A DNA stretch of 7,651 bases from Desulfurellales bacterium (GTDB lineage Bacteria; Campylobacterota_A; Desulfurellia; Desulfurellales; Hippeaceae): positions 1 through 7,651 of the forward strand of contig JAMOPP010000169.1 in assembly GCA_027064405.1 (NCBI GenBank), given 5' to 3'. The notes beneath the pieces were generated by a model, which was given only the letters and a program-made list of their open reading frames with translations, did no database searches and was not told the DNA's origin. Both the position numbers and the translations under genes were made by a program. Shown here piece by piece: positions 1 to 7,337 of the stretch. Each line of letters starts with the position of its first letter. Within the stretch, counting starts at the first letter, position 1.

Positions 1-132
1 CCCAGGAGAATCTAATTTAATCAAGATAGCTATAATAACCATTAAAATACTGCTGACTAATAAACCTAACAGAGAAAATACAACATCAAAGATGCGTTTC
101 AAAAAGAAATGAATTTGTTTTCTTTCATTCAT
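1..132 (-). CDS. Polyprenyl-phosphate sugar-1-phosphate transferase, N-terminus only (runs off the left edge)
   Basis: The reading frame opens with ATG at 132 and stays open to base 1, giving 44 residues. It begins MNERKQIHFFLKRIFDVVFS, continues with a hydrophobic stretch of about 25 residues (roughly 17-39), and ends in IKLDSPG. The KRxFDxxxS start, the single hydrophobic (re-entrant) helix and the DSPG motif are the N-terminal signature of the bacterial sugar transferase family (PglC, WcaJ, WbaP C-terminal domain, EpsL). Members transfer a sugar-1-phosphate from a nucleotide sugar to undecaprenyl phosphate at the inner membrane face, the first step of repeat-unit assembly. The catalytic Asp-Glu pair lies beyond the window, so activity and sugar specificity cannot be judged. 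No strong Shine-Dalgarno is visible; GGAT lies about 14 bases upstream. An in-frame TTG at 159-157 is a less likely start. The gene begins 7 bases after the last stop of the upstream remnant. Confidence 0.85.
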   Translation of the reverse strand, partial: MNERKQIHFFLKRIFDVVFSLLGLLVSSILMVIIAILIKLDSPG

Positions 133-139
133 TTTTATA

Positions 140-442
140 TTATTTATCCATTTTTTCAAAATACTTCAGTAACTCTGTTACTTGAACTTCTAAAATTTTA
201 CTTCCCATTCTATAAAGTGGAAAATAAATTCATCTCATTCTTTTATACCAACGGCTTTTAAAAGTGCATATAAAACCACCTTGCCTTTCCTAAAGAGAAA
301 AATATATTTGTGACTCAATACCCATATAATTATACCAATTGCTCACAACAAAGCCATATTATAAGAATGACCATAAACTGGAATGTTTGCATAATATTTG
401 TTCCTTTCATAAGCAATTGGTAAATTGGTATTAGTTACTCAT
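140..442 (-). pseudogene. Remnant of a probable DegT/DnrJ/EryC1-type aminotransferase, internally deleted and frameshifted
   Basis: A good Shine-Dalgarno (AAGGGG, 450-445) precedes ATG at 442, but that frame stops after three codons. The frame from about 435 then reads like protein: TNTNLPIAYERNKYYANIPV, a TGA at 345-343, a hydrophobic stretch, then FRKGKVVLYALLKAVGIKE and a TGA at 237-235 just before DEF. The G-K/R-x-x-LYxLLKAxGI(K/G)xGDE pattern is what the N-terminus of PLP-dependent sugar aminotransferases of the DegT/DnrJ/EryC1/StrS family looks like, with the second TGA sitting where glycine (GGA) is expected. From about 220 a different frame becomes coding-like (PLYRMGSKILEVQVTELLKY) and ends in TAA at 142-140. 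Intact relatives are roughly 370-430 residues, so about 300 bases hold only the two ends. The PLP lysine region is missing. The family assignment is from recalled sequence pattern; the broken state is seen directly. Confidence 0.6.
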
Positions 443-450
443 TTCCCCTT

Positions 451-1458
451 TTACTTTTTATATAAAAAGAGTTTTGCGATCCCCCATAGAGAACCAAATC
501 CATAAGAAAGGTGAAGCGTAGAAAATGATAAAATAAGTGCTGGAAAATATTTAAGACCATTTTGAAATGCAATCTTTGCAGAAAAGAAAACATTAACAAT
601 GAGATAAAGTCCGAGTATGAAAGCTAACAAATATATAAAAGGATAATAAAACAATGACAAAATTAAACTGCTTACTAAGGACACAACAAAAACGAATGGA
701 ATAAGATGTCTTAAAGAAAACGGCATCTTGGCAAACTTTGTGCTGTAAATCACCCAAAAACCATTCCAAAAATTTTGTTTAGCAAGTGCTCTTAAAGTAG
801 CACGAGCATGATAGTAGCTTACAATATCCGGTACTAAGAGAACCCTTCCCCCTGCCTTTTTTAATCTCAGATTAAATTCTATGTCCTGATTCCTCACCAA
901 ATTTTCATTAAATAACACAATTTTTTCAAAAACCTCTTTTTTATAACAACCAAATGGAACTGTATCCACAAATTTTGGTTTTTTTGAACCTATTCTAAAA
1001 TAAGCATTTCCTACACCAAAGGGATGAGAAAGCGCTAATGCAATGGATTTAGCCACTATTGTATTATTTGCTGGTAATGTAAGCAAAATCCCACCAACAT
1101 TATCTACATTGTATTCTTTTAAATATTTTACGCATTTTGATATATAACTTTTATCATAAATATTATGAGCATCCATTCTTATAATTATTTCACCTTTTGC
1201 CTTTTTAATACCAATATTTAAAGCAGCAGGTACAATCTTTTGAGGATTATCTAAAATTCTTATAAACGGATATTTTTGAGCATATTTTTTGACAATCTCT
1301 CTTGTCCTATCTGTGCTTCTTCCATCTACCACCAATACCTCAATTTTATTTTTTGGATAATCCTGGGCAATAATAGAATCAAGACACTTGCCAATAAATT
1401 TTTCCTCATTTCGACAGGGAATAATTACAGAAACCAAGGGAAGATCTTTATTCTCCAT
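451..1458 (-). CDS. Family 2 glycosyltransferase, succinoglycan ExoA-like, membrane-anchored
   Basis: This 335-residue protein has a GT-A catalytic domain followed by a membrane tail. The start motif VSVIIPCRNEE (9-19) and VVDGRSTDRT (43-52) form the nucleotide-binding part. RMDAH (94-98) carries the metal-binding DxD-type aspartate, and NQDIEFNLRLKKAGG (190-204) holds the presumed catalytic-base aspartate. FWNGFW (230-235) stands where processive GT2 enzymes have QxxRW, so a non-processive single-sugar transfer is more likely. Three hydrophobic segments (about 252-272, 274-293 and 303-330) should anchor it in the inner membrane, acting on a lipid-linked acceptor on the cytoplasmic side. This layout matches ExoA-like transferases; donor and linkage cannot be read from sequence. 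The ATG at 1458 overlaps the end of the epimerase gene by 11 bases, and GAGG lies about 11 bases upstream. The gene ends with TAA shortly before the aminotransferase remnant. Confidence 0.88.
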   Translation of the reverse strand: MENKDLPLVSVIIPCRNEEKFIGKCLDSIIAQDYPKNKIEVLVVDGRSTDRTREIVKKYAQKYPFIRILDNPQKIVPAALNIGIKKAKGEIIIRMDAHNIYDKSYISKCVKYLKEYNVDNVGGILLTLPANNTIVAKSIALALSHPFGVGNAYFRIGSKKPKFVDTVPFGCYKKEVFEKIVLFNENLVRNQDIEFNLRLKKAGGRVLLVPDIVSYYHARATLRALAKQNFWNGFWVIYSTKFAKMPFSLRHLIPFVFVVSLVSSLILSLFYYPFIYLLAFILGLYLIVNVFFSAKIAFQNGLKYFPALILSFSTLHLSYGFGSLWGIAKLFLYKK

Positions 1459-2536
1459 AACTTTTTAAAACCTCTACAATCCCTTCACTTGCCTTTCCGC
1501 CACCATAAAAGTCAATCCATTTCTTATTACTTGTATCCTCATTATAAGTTTTTAGAGCTTCCTTTATTATATTTTCTTTCTTAGTGCCAACAACCTTATT
1601 CCATCCTGTTTCAACCAATTCAATCCATTCTGTTTCATTTCTTGGGATAATGCAGGGTGTTTTAAAAAAGTATCCTTCCTTCTGCACACCTCCAGAATCT
1701 GTAATTATCACCTTTGCATTGCCTTCAAGGACGACCATCTCAAAGTAAGAAACTGGTTCTGTAATAATCAAGTTTTCAGGAATTTTATTTACTAAGCTAT
1801 AATTTTCCAATACCTTTTTTGTTCTTGGATGAATAGGAAAAAAGAGTTTTATACCTGAGTTAGCAATATCCTTTAAAGCACTCCAAATATTTTTTAAATT
1901 TTCATTATTATCTGTATTTTCTGCCCTGTGAATGGTAACGAGGATAAAATCCTTGGATTTAAGATTATATTTTGTAAGTATTTTTTCCTCATTAACCCTA
2001 TTTTTAACTTCCAATGCTATATCAAACATTACATCTCCTATTTTATACACACCTTTTGTTATACCTTCTTTTTTTAAATTTTCTACTGCTTTATCTGTTG
2101 GTGCAAAAAGAATATCCGAACAGTGATCCGTTAGAACTCTATTTATCTCCTCGGGCATTTTCCTGTTAAAACTCCTCAAACCTGCCTCTATATGGGCAAC
2201 AGAGATGTGAAGCTTGACTGCAGCTAAAGCTCCAGCAAGGGTTGTGTTTGTATCTCCATAAACCAAAATAAAATCAGGCTTTTCTTTAAGTAATACCTTT
2301 TCTATCTCCATTAGCATTTTACCTGTCTGCTCACCGTGAGTTCCAGAGCCTACACCAAGATAATAATCAGGCTTTGGTAAATTTAACTCCTGAAAGAATA
2401 TATCAGACATATTAAAATCATAATGCTGTCCTACATGAACAAAGATTTCATTAACACCTTTTTCTCGCAACTTTCTTGAAACCAGAGCTGCTTTTATAAA
2501 TTGCGGCCTTGCACCAACAATAGATAAAATTTTCAT
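1448..2536 (-). CDS. wecB: Non-hydrolysing UDP-N-acetylglucosamine 2-epimerase family protein (WecB/WbpI-like)
   Basis: The 362-residue product has the full length and all landmarks of the family: GARPQFIKAA (8-17), GQHYD (36-40), GDTNTT (94-99), HIEAGLRS (115-122), MPEEINR (127-133), HRAEN (203-207), FPIHPRTKK (233-241) and TDSGGVQKEG (279-288). By position, Asp95, Glu117, Glu130 and His203 correspond to the catalytic residues of Escherichia coli WecB. The family inverts C2 of UDP-GlcNAc to give UDP-ManNAc in the cytoplasm, supplying a sugar donor. The segment RNETEWIELVETGWN (299-313) resembles WbpI-type enzymes, which act on UDP-2,3-diacetamido-glucuronate, more than E. coli WecB, which has a TTERPE-type segment. 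The exact substrate is therefore open and the symbol is a family label. ATG at 2536 overlaps the TGA of the upstream glycosyltransferase (ATGA), with AAGGG about 10 bases upstream, which suggests translational coupling. Confidence 0.9.
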   Translation of the reverse strand: MKILSIVGARPQFIKAALVSRKLREKGVNEIFVHVGQHYDFNMSDIFFQELNLPKPDYYLGVGSGTHGEQTGKMLMEIEKVLLKEKPDFILVYGDTNTTLAGALAAVKLHISVAHIEAGLRSFNRKMPEEINRVLTDHCSDILFAPTDKAVENLKKEGITKGVYKIGDVMFDIALEVKNRVNEEKILTKYNLKSKDFILVTIHRAENTDNNENLKNIWSALKDIANSGIKLFFPIHPRTKKVLENYSLVNKIPENLIITEPVSYFEMVVLEGNAKVIITDSGGVQKEGYFFKTPCIIPRNETEWIELVETGWNKVVGTKKENIIKEALKTYNEDTSNKKWIDFYGGGKASEGIVEVLKSYGE

Positions 2537-3639
2537 TTATTTAATACCCTTTCATAAATATCTAAAAGTCTTCTTTGTTCTGCTTCCCAGCTATATTTTT
2601 CTTCAACTAACCTTCTTCCATTATTGCCTAACTTCTTTGCCTTATCAAGGTTGTCTAAAAGATAAAAAATTTTTTCCGCAATATCTTTTGGGTCATAAGG
2701 ATTTGCAAATAAGGCACATTCTCCAAAGATTTTTTGCCAATAAGGAAAATTAGACATAATCATGGGCAATGAGCAAGCCATATATTCAAAAGGTTTATTA
2801 GGCATAGCTTTTTGTTGATTAGGTAATGGTAAAAAGTTAATTACTCCTATGTTTGCCACTTTTATAAAAGAATAATGCTTACCATAAGGAGCATAACCTA
2901 AATATTTTGTATATCTCCATCCTTTTAGGCTTTCACATTCCTTTTTAAATTCTTCACTTTCCCATTTACCCAAAAACCATAATTCTACTTTTTCTCCAAT
3001 GAATTCCATAGCTTGAATAATTTGTTTTATTCCTCTAATTTTTGTTAGCCCACCGGCATAGATAATTATAGGCTTCTGTTTATTTATATTAATAGGTTTA
3101 GTTTTGTCTATTAATTCCAAAATTGAAAAATTTCTTAAAGTCATAGTTTTTTGAGATGGGAATTTTTTTGCAATATCTGGTGTAGCTGCTATTATTGCGT
3201 TAAAAAAAGAACAAGACAGATTTTCAAATCCTTTAAAGATAAATGATATAATTTTTCTTACAATATAACTTCTTATCCAATCCTTGGTGAGAATTTGTTT
3301 GGGTACATCCTCATGCACATCATAAATTACCTTTTTACCAAATAATCTCAAGACCAAACCTACAGGGATTAACTCTGGATCGTGAAAATGATAAACATCC
3401 GCCTTTTCCTTTAAAGCTAATCTGAAAAGTCTCCAAACTACCCCTGTCATCCTCTCAAATCTATTTTTTGGCTTGGGTAAAGGAACAATTCTTACACCAC
3501 CCACAACTTCTTCTTTATTATGCTGGGCAATCAAAACAACATCATAGCCAGCTTTTACTAAGGTCTTTGCCTCCTTATGAAAAATCCTTCCATCAAAAGG
3601 TGGATGAATGGAGGTAAGAATGCAAACCTTAGCGGCCAC
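2533..3639 (-). CDS. Family 4 (GT-B) glycosyltransferase
   Basis: The protein has 368 residues if it starts at GTG 3639. The N-terminal Rossmann half contains KVCILTSIHPPFDGRIFHKE (4-23), YHFHDPELIP (83-92) and IYDVHEDVP (105-113). The C-terminal donor-binding half contains IIYAGGLTKIRG (192-203) and MPNKPFEYMA (279-288), where Glu285 is the conserved sugar-nucleotide glutamate. H-x-HDPEL plus DVHED is typical of a GT4 subgroup common in capsule and EPS clusters. No membrane span is evident, so it probably works at the cytoplasmic membrane face. I chose GTG 3639 because AGAGGTG (3650-3644) sits just upstream and family similarity begins right after it. The frame is open back to ATG 3678, which would add 13 residues (MLRRPYLSMKRCS) read from the end of the previous gene in another frame. 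It overlaps that gene by 11 bases. It is visibly more AT-rich than its upstream neighbour. Donor and acceptor are unknown. Confidence 0.87.
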   Translation of the reverse strand: MAAKVCILTSIHPPFDGRIFHKEAKTLVKAGYDVVLIAQHNKEEVVGGVRIVPLPKPKNRFERMTGVVWRLFRLALKEKADVYHFHDPELIPVGLVLRLFGKKVIYDVHEDVPKQILTKDWIRSYIVRKIISFIFKGFENLSCSFFNAIIAATPDIAKKFPSQKTMTLRNFSILELIDKTKPININKQKPIIIYAGGLTKIRGIKQIIQAMEFIGEKVELWFLGKWESEEFKKECESLKGWRYTKYLGYAPYGKHYSFIKVANIGVINFLPLPNQQKAMPNKPFEYMACSLPMIMSNFPYWQKIFGECALFANPYDPKDIAEKIFYLLDNLDKAKKLGNNGRRLVEEKYSWEAEQRRLLDIYERVLNK

Positions 3640-4825
3640 GGAGCACCTCTTCATAGACAGATATGGTCTTCTCAGCATTCTTTTCCCAAGTAAAGTTTTC
3701 CAGCACTAATTTCCGTGCTCTTTCACCCATAGCCTTAGCTTTCTCAGGATGACTCAACAAAAAGTCTAAAGCCTCCACAAGGCTATTCACATTTCGTGGT
3801 TTCACTAACAATCCAGTTTTACCATGTTCAATGACATCCTCAATCCCTTCTCCTTGACACCCAATCACCGGCTTGCCATGGGCCATAGCTTCCAGATAGA
3901 CAACCCCAAAGCCCTCTCGCCAACTAGGTAACGAGAAAATATCACATTTTGCCACGTATTCCATTACTTTCCCATGAGGTTGCCTTCCTGCAAACTCCAC
4001 ATAGTCTTCCAGACAAAGCTTTTTGACAAGAACTTTGAGCTCCCCTTTCAGCTCCCCATTCCCTACGATGACGTAGAGCAAATCAGGGTACTGGCCCACT
4101 AACCGGCTAATGGCTTGTAGGTTGAGGTATATACCTTTTGTCAGGATCAGATTGGAAACGCTCAGAATAAGGATTTTGCCTTGCCATCTCTTTGGAAAAT
4201 TACCAAAGCTCCGGAATATCTTTTCAGGATCGACCCCGTTGTTGACAACGATCGCATCAGCGATATCAGGAAAACTTTCCTCAAGGACCCGCTTTAGTTT
4301 ACGACTCACCACGATAACCCGATCAGCAGCATAGATAGCTTCTTGTAATGCTTGGCGACATTTGAGACTTCTGAAGACCGTGTGCTGAAGGTCTTGGCCG
4401 TGAATAGTTATGACCAATGGCTTTTTATGCTCTCGCGCCCATAAAGCGCCTGCATACCCATCGGGCAAGGCAACATGTGCATGAATCAAATCGAACGAGA
4501 ACTCCTGATAGATTTTCGCAACAACATCTTTGATCCCGTGGTACATCTGCTGCCCCGAGGAGGCGAAGAACCAACCTTTGGGGAAGGTAAGATAGCGTGG
4601 ATACCATACCTTAATTCCATCCCACATAGATTGTGCAGGTATTTCACTGTAAGCCTTCCACTTTTGATTCATTCGGTTAATAGGAAACGGAGCCCACGGC
4701 ACGGGAGAAACTACTTGCACCTCTATACCTTTTTCAACCAGCGCCTTCACTTGCTCGTGGACAAAAATACCAGAAACTTCGTTAAACGTAGAAGGATACA
4801 TGTGGGAAAGAACTAAAACCCTCAC
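3629..4825 (-). CDS. Family 4 (GT-B) glycosyltransferase
   Basis: The 398-residue protein starts MRVLVLSHMYPSTFNEVSGI with FVHEQ (21-25), the usual opening of GT4 retaining transferases. Further landmarks are LIHAHVALPDGYAG (113-126), VITIHGQD (138-145), VVNNGVDPEKIF (193-204), LSVSNLILTKG (221-231), VIVGNGELKGEL (252-263) and the EX7E motif in REGFGVVYLEAMAHGKPVI, with Glu304 and Glu312. Both Rossmann domains and the catalytic glutamate pair are intact, so an active enzyme adding one sugar to a lipid-linked acceptor in the cytoplasm is expected. The start is a GTG at 4825 that shares four bases (GTGA) with the stop of the Wzy-like gene; AGGGAG at 4837-4832 is well spaced. It ends with TAA at 3629 inside the start region of the next glycosyltransferase. 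Its base composition is clearly richer in G+C than that of the genes to its left. The sugar specificity cannot be assigned. Confidence 0.92.
   Translation of the reverse strand: MRVLVLSHMYPSTFNEVSGIFVHEQVKALVEKGIEVQVVSPVPWAPFPINRMNQKWKAYSEIPAQSMWDGIKVWYPRYLTFPKGWFFASSGQQMYHGIKDVVAKIYQEFSFDLIHAHVALPDGYAGALWAREHKKPLVITIHGQDLQHTVFRSLKCRQALQEAIYAADRVIVVSRKLKRVLEESFPDIADAIVVNNGVDPEKIFRSFGNFPKRWQGKILILSVSNLILTKGIYLNLQAISRLVGQYPDLLYVIVGNGELKGELKVLVKKLCLEDYVEFAGRQPHGKVMEYVAKCDIFSLPSWREGFGVVYLEAMAHGKPVIGCQGEGIEDVIEHGKTGLLVKPRNVNSLVEALDFLLSHPEKAKAMGERARKLVLENFTWEKNAEKTISVYEEVLRGR
3644..3650 (-). promoter_or_regulatory. Ribosome binding site that favours the GTG 3639 start
   Basis: AGAGGTG lies four bases before GTG 3639, within the last codons of the upstream glycosyltransferase gene. 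The other in-frame starts, ATG 3678 and ATG 3654, lack a comparable site. This is the main reason for the shorter version of the downstream GT4 gene. Confidence 0.55.
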
Positions 4826-6129
4826 TTCAAACTCCCTACCAATGCTTTATTTCTGCTGTAATTCAAAAACGCCAGTGCAAAAGCAAACAAAAACCACTGC
4901 GGCCTAAGCGTCATAATAGAACTGGAGCCTATGCTTGCCACAAAAAAACCGATCAGAGAAAGCAGTAAGGTTTCACAAATAATCCGGTCATGTAAATCGC
5001 TACAACTCAACCTGTATGTTCGATAAATATTTCGAACCAAACCTATATAGAAAAGAATATATCCAACAAAAATCAAAAGTCCAAAATTCACCATAATCTC
5101 ACTCCACCAATTATGTACATTTAATATCCCTCGAGTATCGTAAACGCTAAAATGTTCCATCCAATATTCCGCATTGCCGGCCCCTACTCCAAAGCCAAAA
5201 GTCCTCAAAAGAAAAATAAGTGAGTTTCTGATAAGATTTATTCTTACAAACACAGAACCAGAGTAAAGGGAATAAGGGGTTGTAAAAGAAGTCATTTGTT
5301 CTACGAACAAACCCAAGACTCTATCAATTATCCCTGGCTTTACAGCAACAAAGAATAGTCCCAAAAAACCAAGAGAAACCGCAAATCTTATTTTGCCTTT
5401 TAGCCGCAGAATTATTAATAAGAAAAAAGCAAATTCCAAGAGAACTGCTATATAGTTCACCCGTGAGTATGTCATTAAAAGCACGTACAAGGTAATCAAC
5501 AACACACCCAAAGCTGCTATTCGCATGATGGCCGTTCTCGCGTACCGCATCCATGTAAAGACAAACGGGACACTCAAAGCCAAAAATGTCGCAAAATCGT
5601 TGGGATTACGAAACACTGTGCTTGGCATAAATTTAGCGTATATATCCAGCGCCTTTCTTGGTTGATATTCGTAAAGACCAGATACTCTTAGATGATTCCC
5701 GGTAGAAATTTCCCATAATGCAACTGGCAAAAGAATTATTAACAGAAGTATCCACAGCTTATATAGATTCCACAAGCCTGCTTCGTCACTCAAAAAGTAA
5801 ACCACAAAAAATATAATAGAGACTCCCATAAATAAAAATATAATCTCTCTTATAGCGGCTATTTTATCTAAGGCCCACACGATTGTAAAAAAAGCATACG
5901 ACAACCAAATCAAAAGAAATTGTAAGTATGCTCTCACTCCTTTAACATAAGTAATCGTTATTTTACCACTTCTTAAAACAACTTCACCTAAAAAAAATAA
6001 CCATATAAGAGGGAGAAGAACACGATAAGGAAATATATGGATCGGCCCTACAGGAAATGCCATAAAAACTACTCCTATCGTGCCTAAGAAGATAGATAAG
6101 TAAACCAGAAATCTTTGAAATCTTCTCAT
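4822..6129 (-). CDS. O-antigen ligase/polymerase (Wzy/TuaE-like) polytopic membrane protein
   Basis: This 435-residue protein is dominated by hydrophobic segments, roughly ten to twelve membrane spans (for example near 8-28, 36-52, 66-86, 94-113, 123-140, 178-194, 203-219, 226-241, 248-263, 347-365 and 385-422). Diagnostic patches are FRNPNDFATFLALSVPFVF (173-191), the MTYSRVN motif (219-225), FGFGVGAGNAEYW (311-323) and VHNWWSEIMVNFG (338-350). The HN and SR motifs and the large loop between them are typical of the Wzy_C/O-antigen ligase superfamily, and the NPNDFAT patch recalls TuaE of teichuronic acid synthesis. Such proteins polymerise lipid-linked repeat units, or ligate glycans to an acceptor, on the outer face of the cytoplasmic membrane. 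Polymerase and ligase roles cannot be separated from sequence. It starts at ATG 6129, overlapping the upstream TGA (ATGA), with GAGG just upstream, and ends GTGA-coupled to the next gene. It is the only polymerase-like gene in the window. Confidence 0.85.
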   Translation of the reverse strand: MRRFQRFLVYLSIFLGTIGVVFMAFPVGPIHIFPYRVLLPLIWLFFLGEVVLRSGKITITYVKGVRAYLQFLLIWLSYAFFTIVWALDKIAAIREIIFLFMGVSIIFFVVYFLSDEAGLWNLYKLWILLLIILLPVALWEISTGNHLRVSGLYEYQPRKALDIYAKFMPSTVFRNPNDFATFLALSVPFVFTWMRYARTAIMRIAALGVLLITLYVLLMTYSRVNYIAVLLEFAFFLLIILRLKGKIRFAVSLGFLGLFFVAVKPGIIDRVLGLFVEQMTSFTTPYSLYSGSVFVRINLIRNSLIFLLRTFGFGVGAGNAEYWMEHFSVYDTRGILNVHNWWSEIMVNFGLLIFVGYILFYIGLVRNIYRTYRLSCSDLHDRIICETLLLSLIGFFVASIGSSSIMTLRPQWFLFAFALAFLNYSRNKALVGSLK

Positions 6130-7337
6130 TGCCTCAACAGTTTTTTAACTTCTTTAATTTCAGCGTCTAACCGCTCTTCCCAACTCCAGAAGTTTTTCTC
6201 AGCGAACTTGCGGGCCTTGGCTCCTAGCCCTTCCCTGAGTTTCTCATCTATAAGGAGTCTTTTGATTACCTCAGGTAGCTTGGGTAGATCCTTGTAGTCT
6301 AACAGAACACCGTTCTCCCAGTTTTTGACAAATTTCCCGGTGTCGCCGTTATTAAGAGTGATAATACATTTGCCCGCCATCATGGCCTCCAGGAGAGGGT
6401 TGCCAACATTGGACCAATCGTAAAACGATAAGAAAATATCAGCTGCTGCCAGATATTTGGGAATTTCAGAATGAGGAACGGCTCCTTCAAAACGCACATT
6501 GTCCTGGACACCAAGATCTTTAGCCAATTGCTCCAGCTGCTCTCGTTCTGGACCATCTCCTACAATTAAAAGAAGTACATTAGGGTATGAGTTGGCTACA
6601 ACAGGAAGTGCGCTGATGCTTCTATCCACTCGCTTCCATTTCACCAATCGGCTGACACAGAGGAGCACTGGTCGATTATTGATACCAAGAGATTTTTTTG
6701 CCTGCGTGGATTGAGGCAAGCAATAAAAAGCATTCCAATCCACACCATTCATCCAAAACAAAACCTTACTCATTTCTACTCCAAGTTTCTGGAGAACTTT
6801 ATTCCCTTGAGTTCCATCATTAGTCATAATGATGAAGTCAGAAAAAAGTTTGTATGCAAAGATTTGGTTCCAGTTGCGAACCCTATAAAACAATTTGTCT
6901 AGCTTGTGGGTTTGTAGCGAAGTTCCTAGACAGCGAGCTATCCAAGGTTTTCTAAACATTTTAGCAAGAATTTTAGCTCCTGAAGCTGCATTTACATCCC
7001 ATGAATAGATAAGATCTATTTTGCAATTTTTTAAAATTCGCACTCCCTTCACGAAAAACATAACTTGGGTTATTATCCACCAAATAATCCGTGTAAAAAA
7101 ACCTATCTTGGGAAGGTTGTTCAACTTGCTCAGCAAGGGTATAGAAAACCATGAAATTTTCAAACGTTTTGCTATTCCTGCATCCGGCTTAGGTTTAAAA
7201 GATATCAAAAAGTGTATCTCCCATCCATGTTCTAAATATGCCTGAACTGTATAAGCAACCACAGGCGTTCCGCGTACTGGGACTAATGGTTGAATTTCAA
7301 GCGTAGATAACATCAATACTCTTTTTTTAGCCATCAT
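6126..7337 (-). CDS. Family 4 (GT-B) glycosyltransferase with a variant EX7E motif
   Basis: The 403-residue product starts MMAKKRVLMLSTLEIQPLVP, followed by RGTPVVAYTVQAYLEHGWEI (22-41), the acceptor-side Rossmann domain. The donor-side domain has FWMNGVDWNAF (194-204), LLCVSRLVKWKRVD (225-238), LIVGDGPEREQL (257-268), VRFEGAVPHSEI (281-292) and SNVGNPLLEAMMAGK (309-323). Glu317 is the second glutamate of EX7E; the first position is Ser309. GNPLLEAM forms of this motif occur in a GT4 subgroup, so the change need not mean inactivity. A weakly hydrophobic patch near 83-96 may aid membrane association. Two ATGs, 7337 and 7334, are possible starts; AAGGA at 7343-7339 is only one base from the first and four from the second, so the second may be used. 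The TGA of the upstream 47-codon remnant overlaps these ATGs, so translation is probably coupled. Its own stop forms ATGA with the Wzy-like gene. Confidence 0.9.
   Translation of the reverse strand: MMAKKRVLMLSTLEIQPLVPVRGTPVVAYTVQAYLEHGWEIHFLISFKPKPDAGIAKRLKISWFSIPLLSKLNNLPKIGFFTRIIWWIITQVMFFVKGVRILKNCKIDLIYSWDVNAASGAKILAKMFRKPWIARCLGTSLQTHKLDKLFYRVRNWNQIFAYKLFSDFIIMTNDGTQGNKVLQKLGVEMSKVLFWMNGVDWNAFYCLPQSTQAKKSLGINNRPVLLCVSRLVKWKRVDRSISALPVVANSYPNVLLLIVGDGPEREQLEQLAKDLGVQDNVRFEGAVPHSEIPKYLAAADIFLSFYDWSNVGNPLLEAMMAGKCIITLNNGDTGKFVKNWENGVLLDYKDLPKLPEVIKRLLIDEKLREGLGAKARKFAEKNFWSWEERLDAEIKEVKKLLRQ

Noticed and set aside
165..186. Hairpin AGTAAC-TCT-GTTACT as a possible transcription terminator
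   Set aside because: The stem is short and poor in G+C, has no adjacent U-run on the transcribed strand, and lies within the coding-like C-terminal part of the remnant.
381..410. Small minus-strand frame starting MKGTNIMQTFQFMVILIIWL
   Set aside because: It is short, lies in a third frame across the aminotransferase remnant, and has no family pattern; an RBS-like AAAGGA near the second ATG could be chance.
133..450. Reading TGA as glycine or tryptophan to restore the aminotransferase-like frame (alternative genetic code)
   Set aside because: TGA ends three intact genes here at ATGA or GTGA overlaps, TAG and TAA also occur in the frame, and the best frame changes near 220. A decayed gene explains this better.
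1276..1584. Plus-strand open frame of about 100 codons
   Set aside because: It lies opposite the well-supported GT2 and epimerase genes, has no recognisable domain, and is a shadow of their codon structure. The same holds for the other plus-strand frames.
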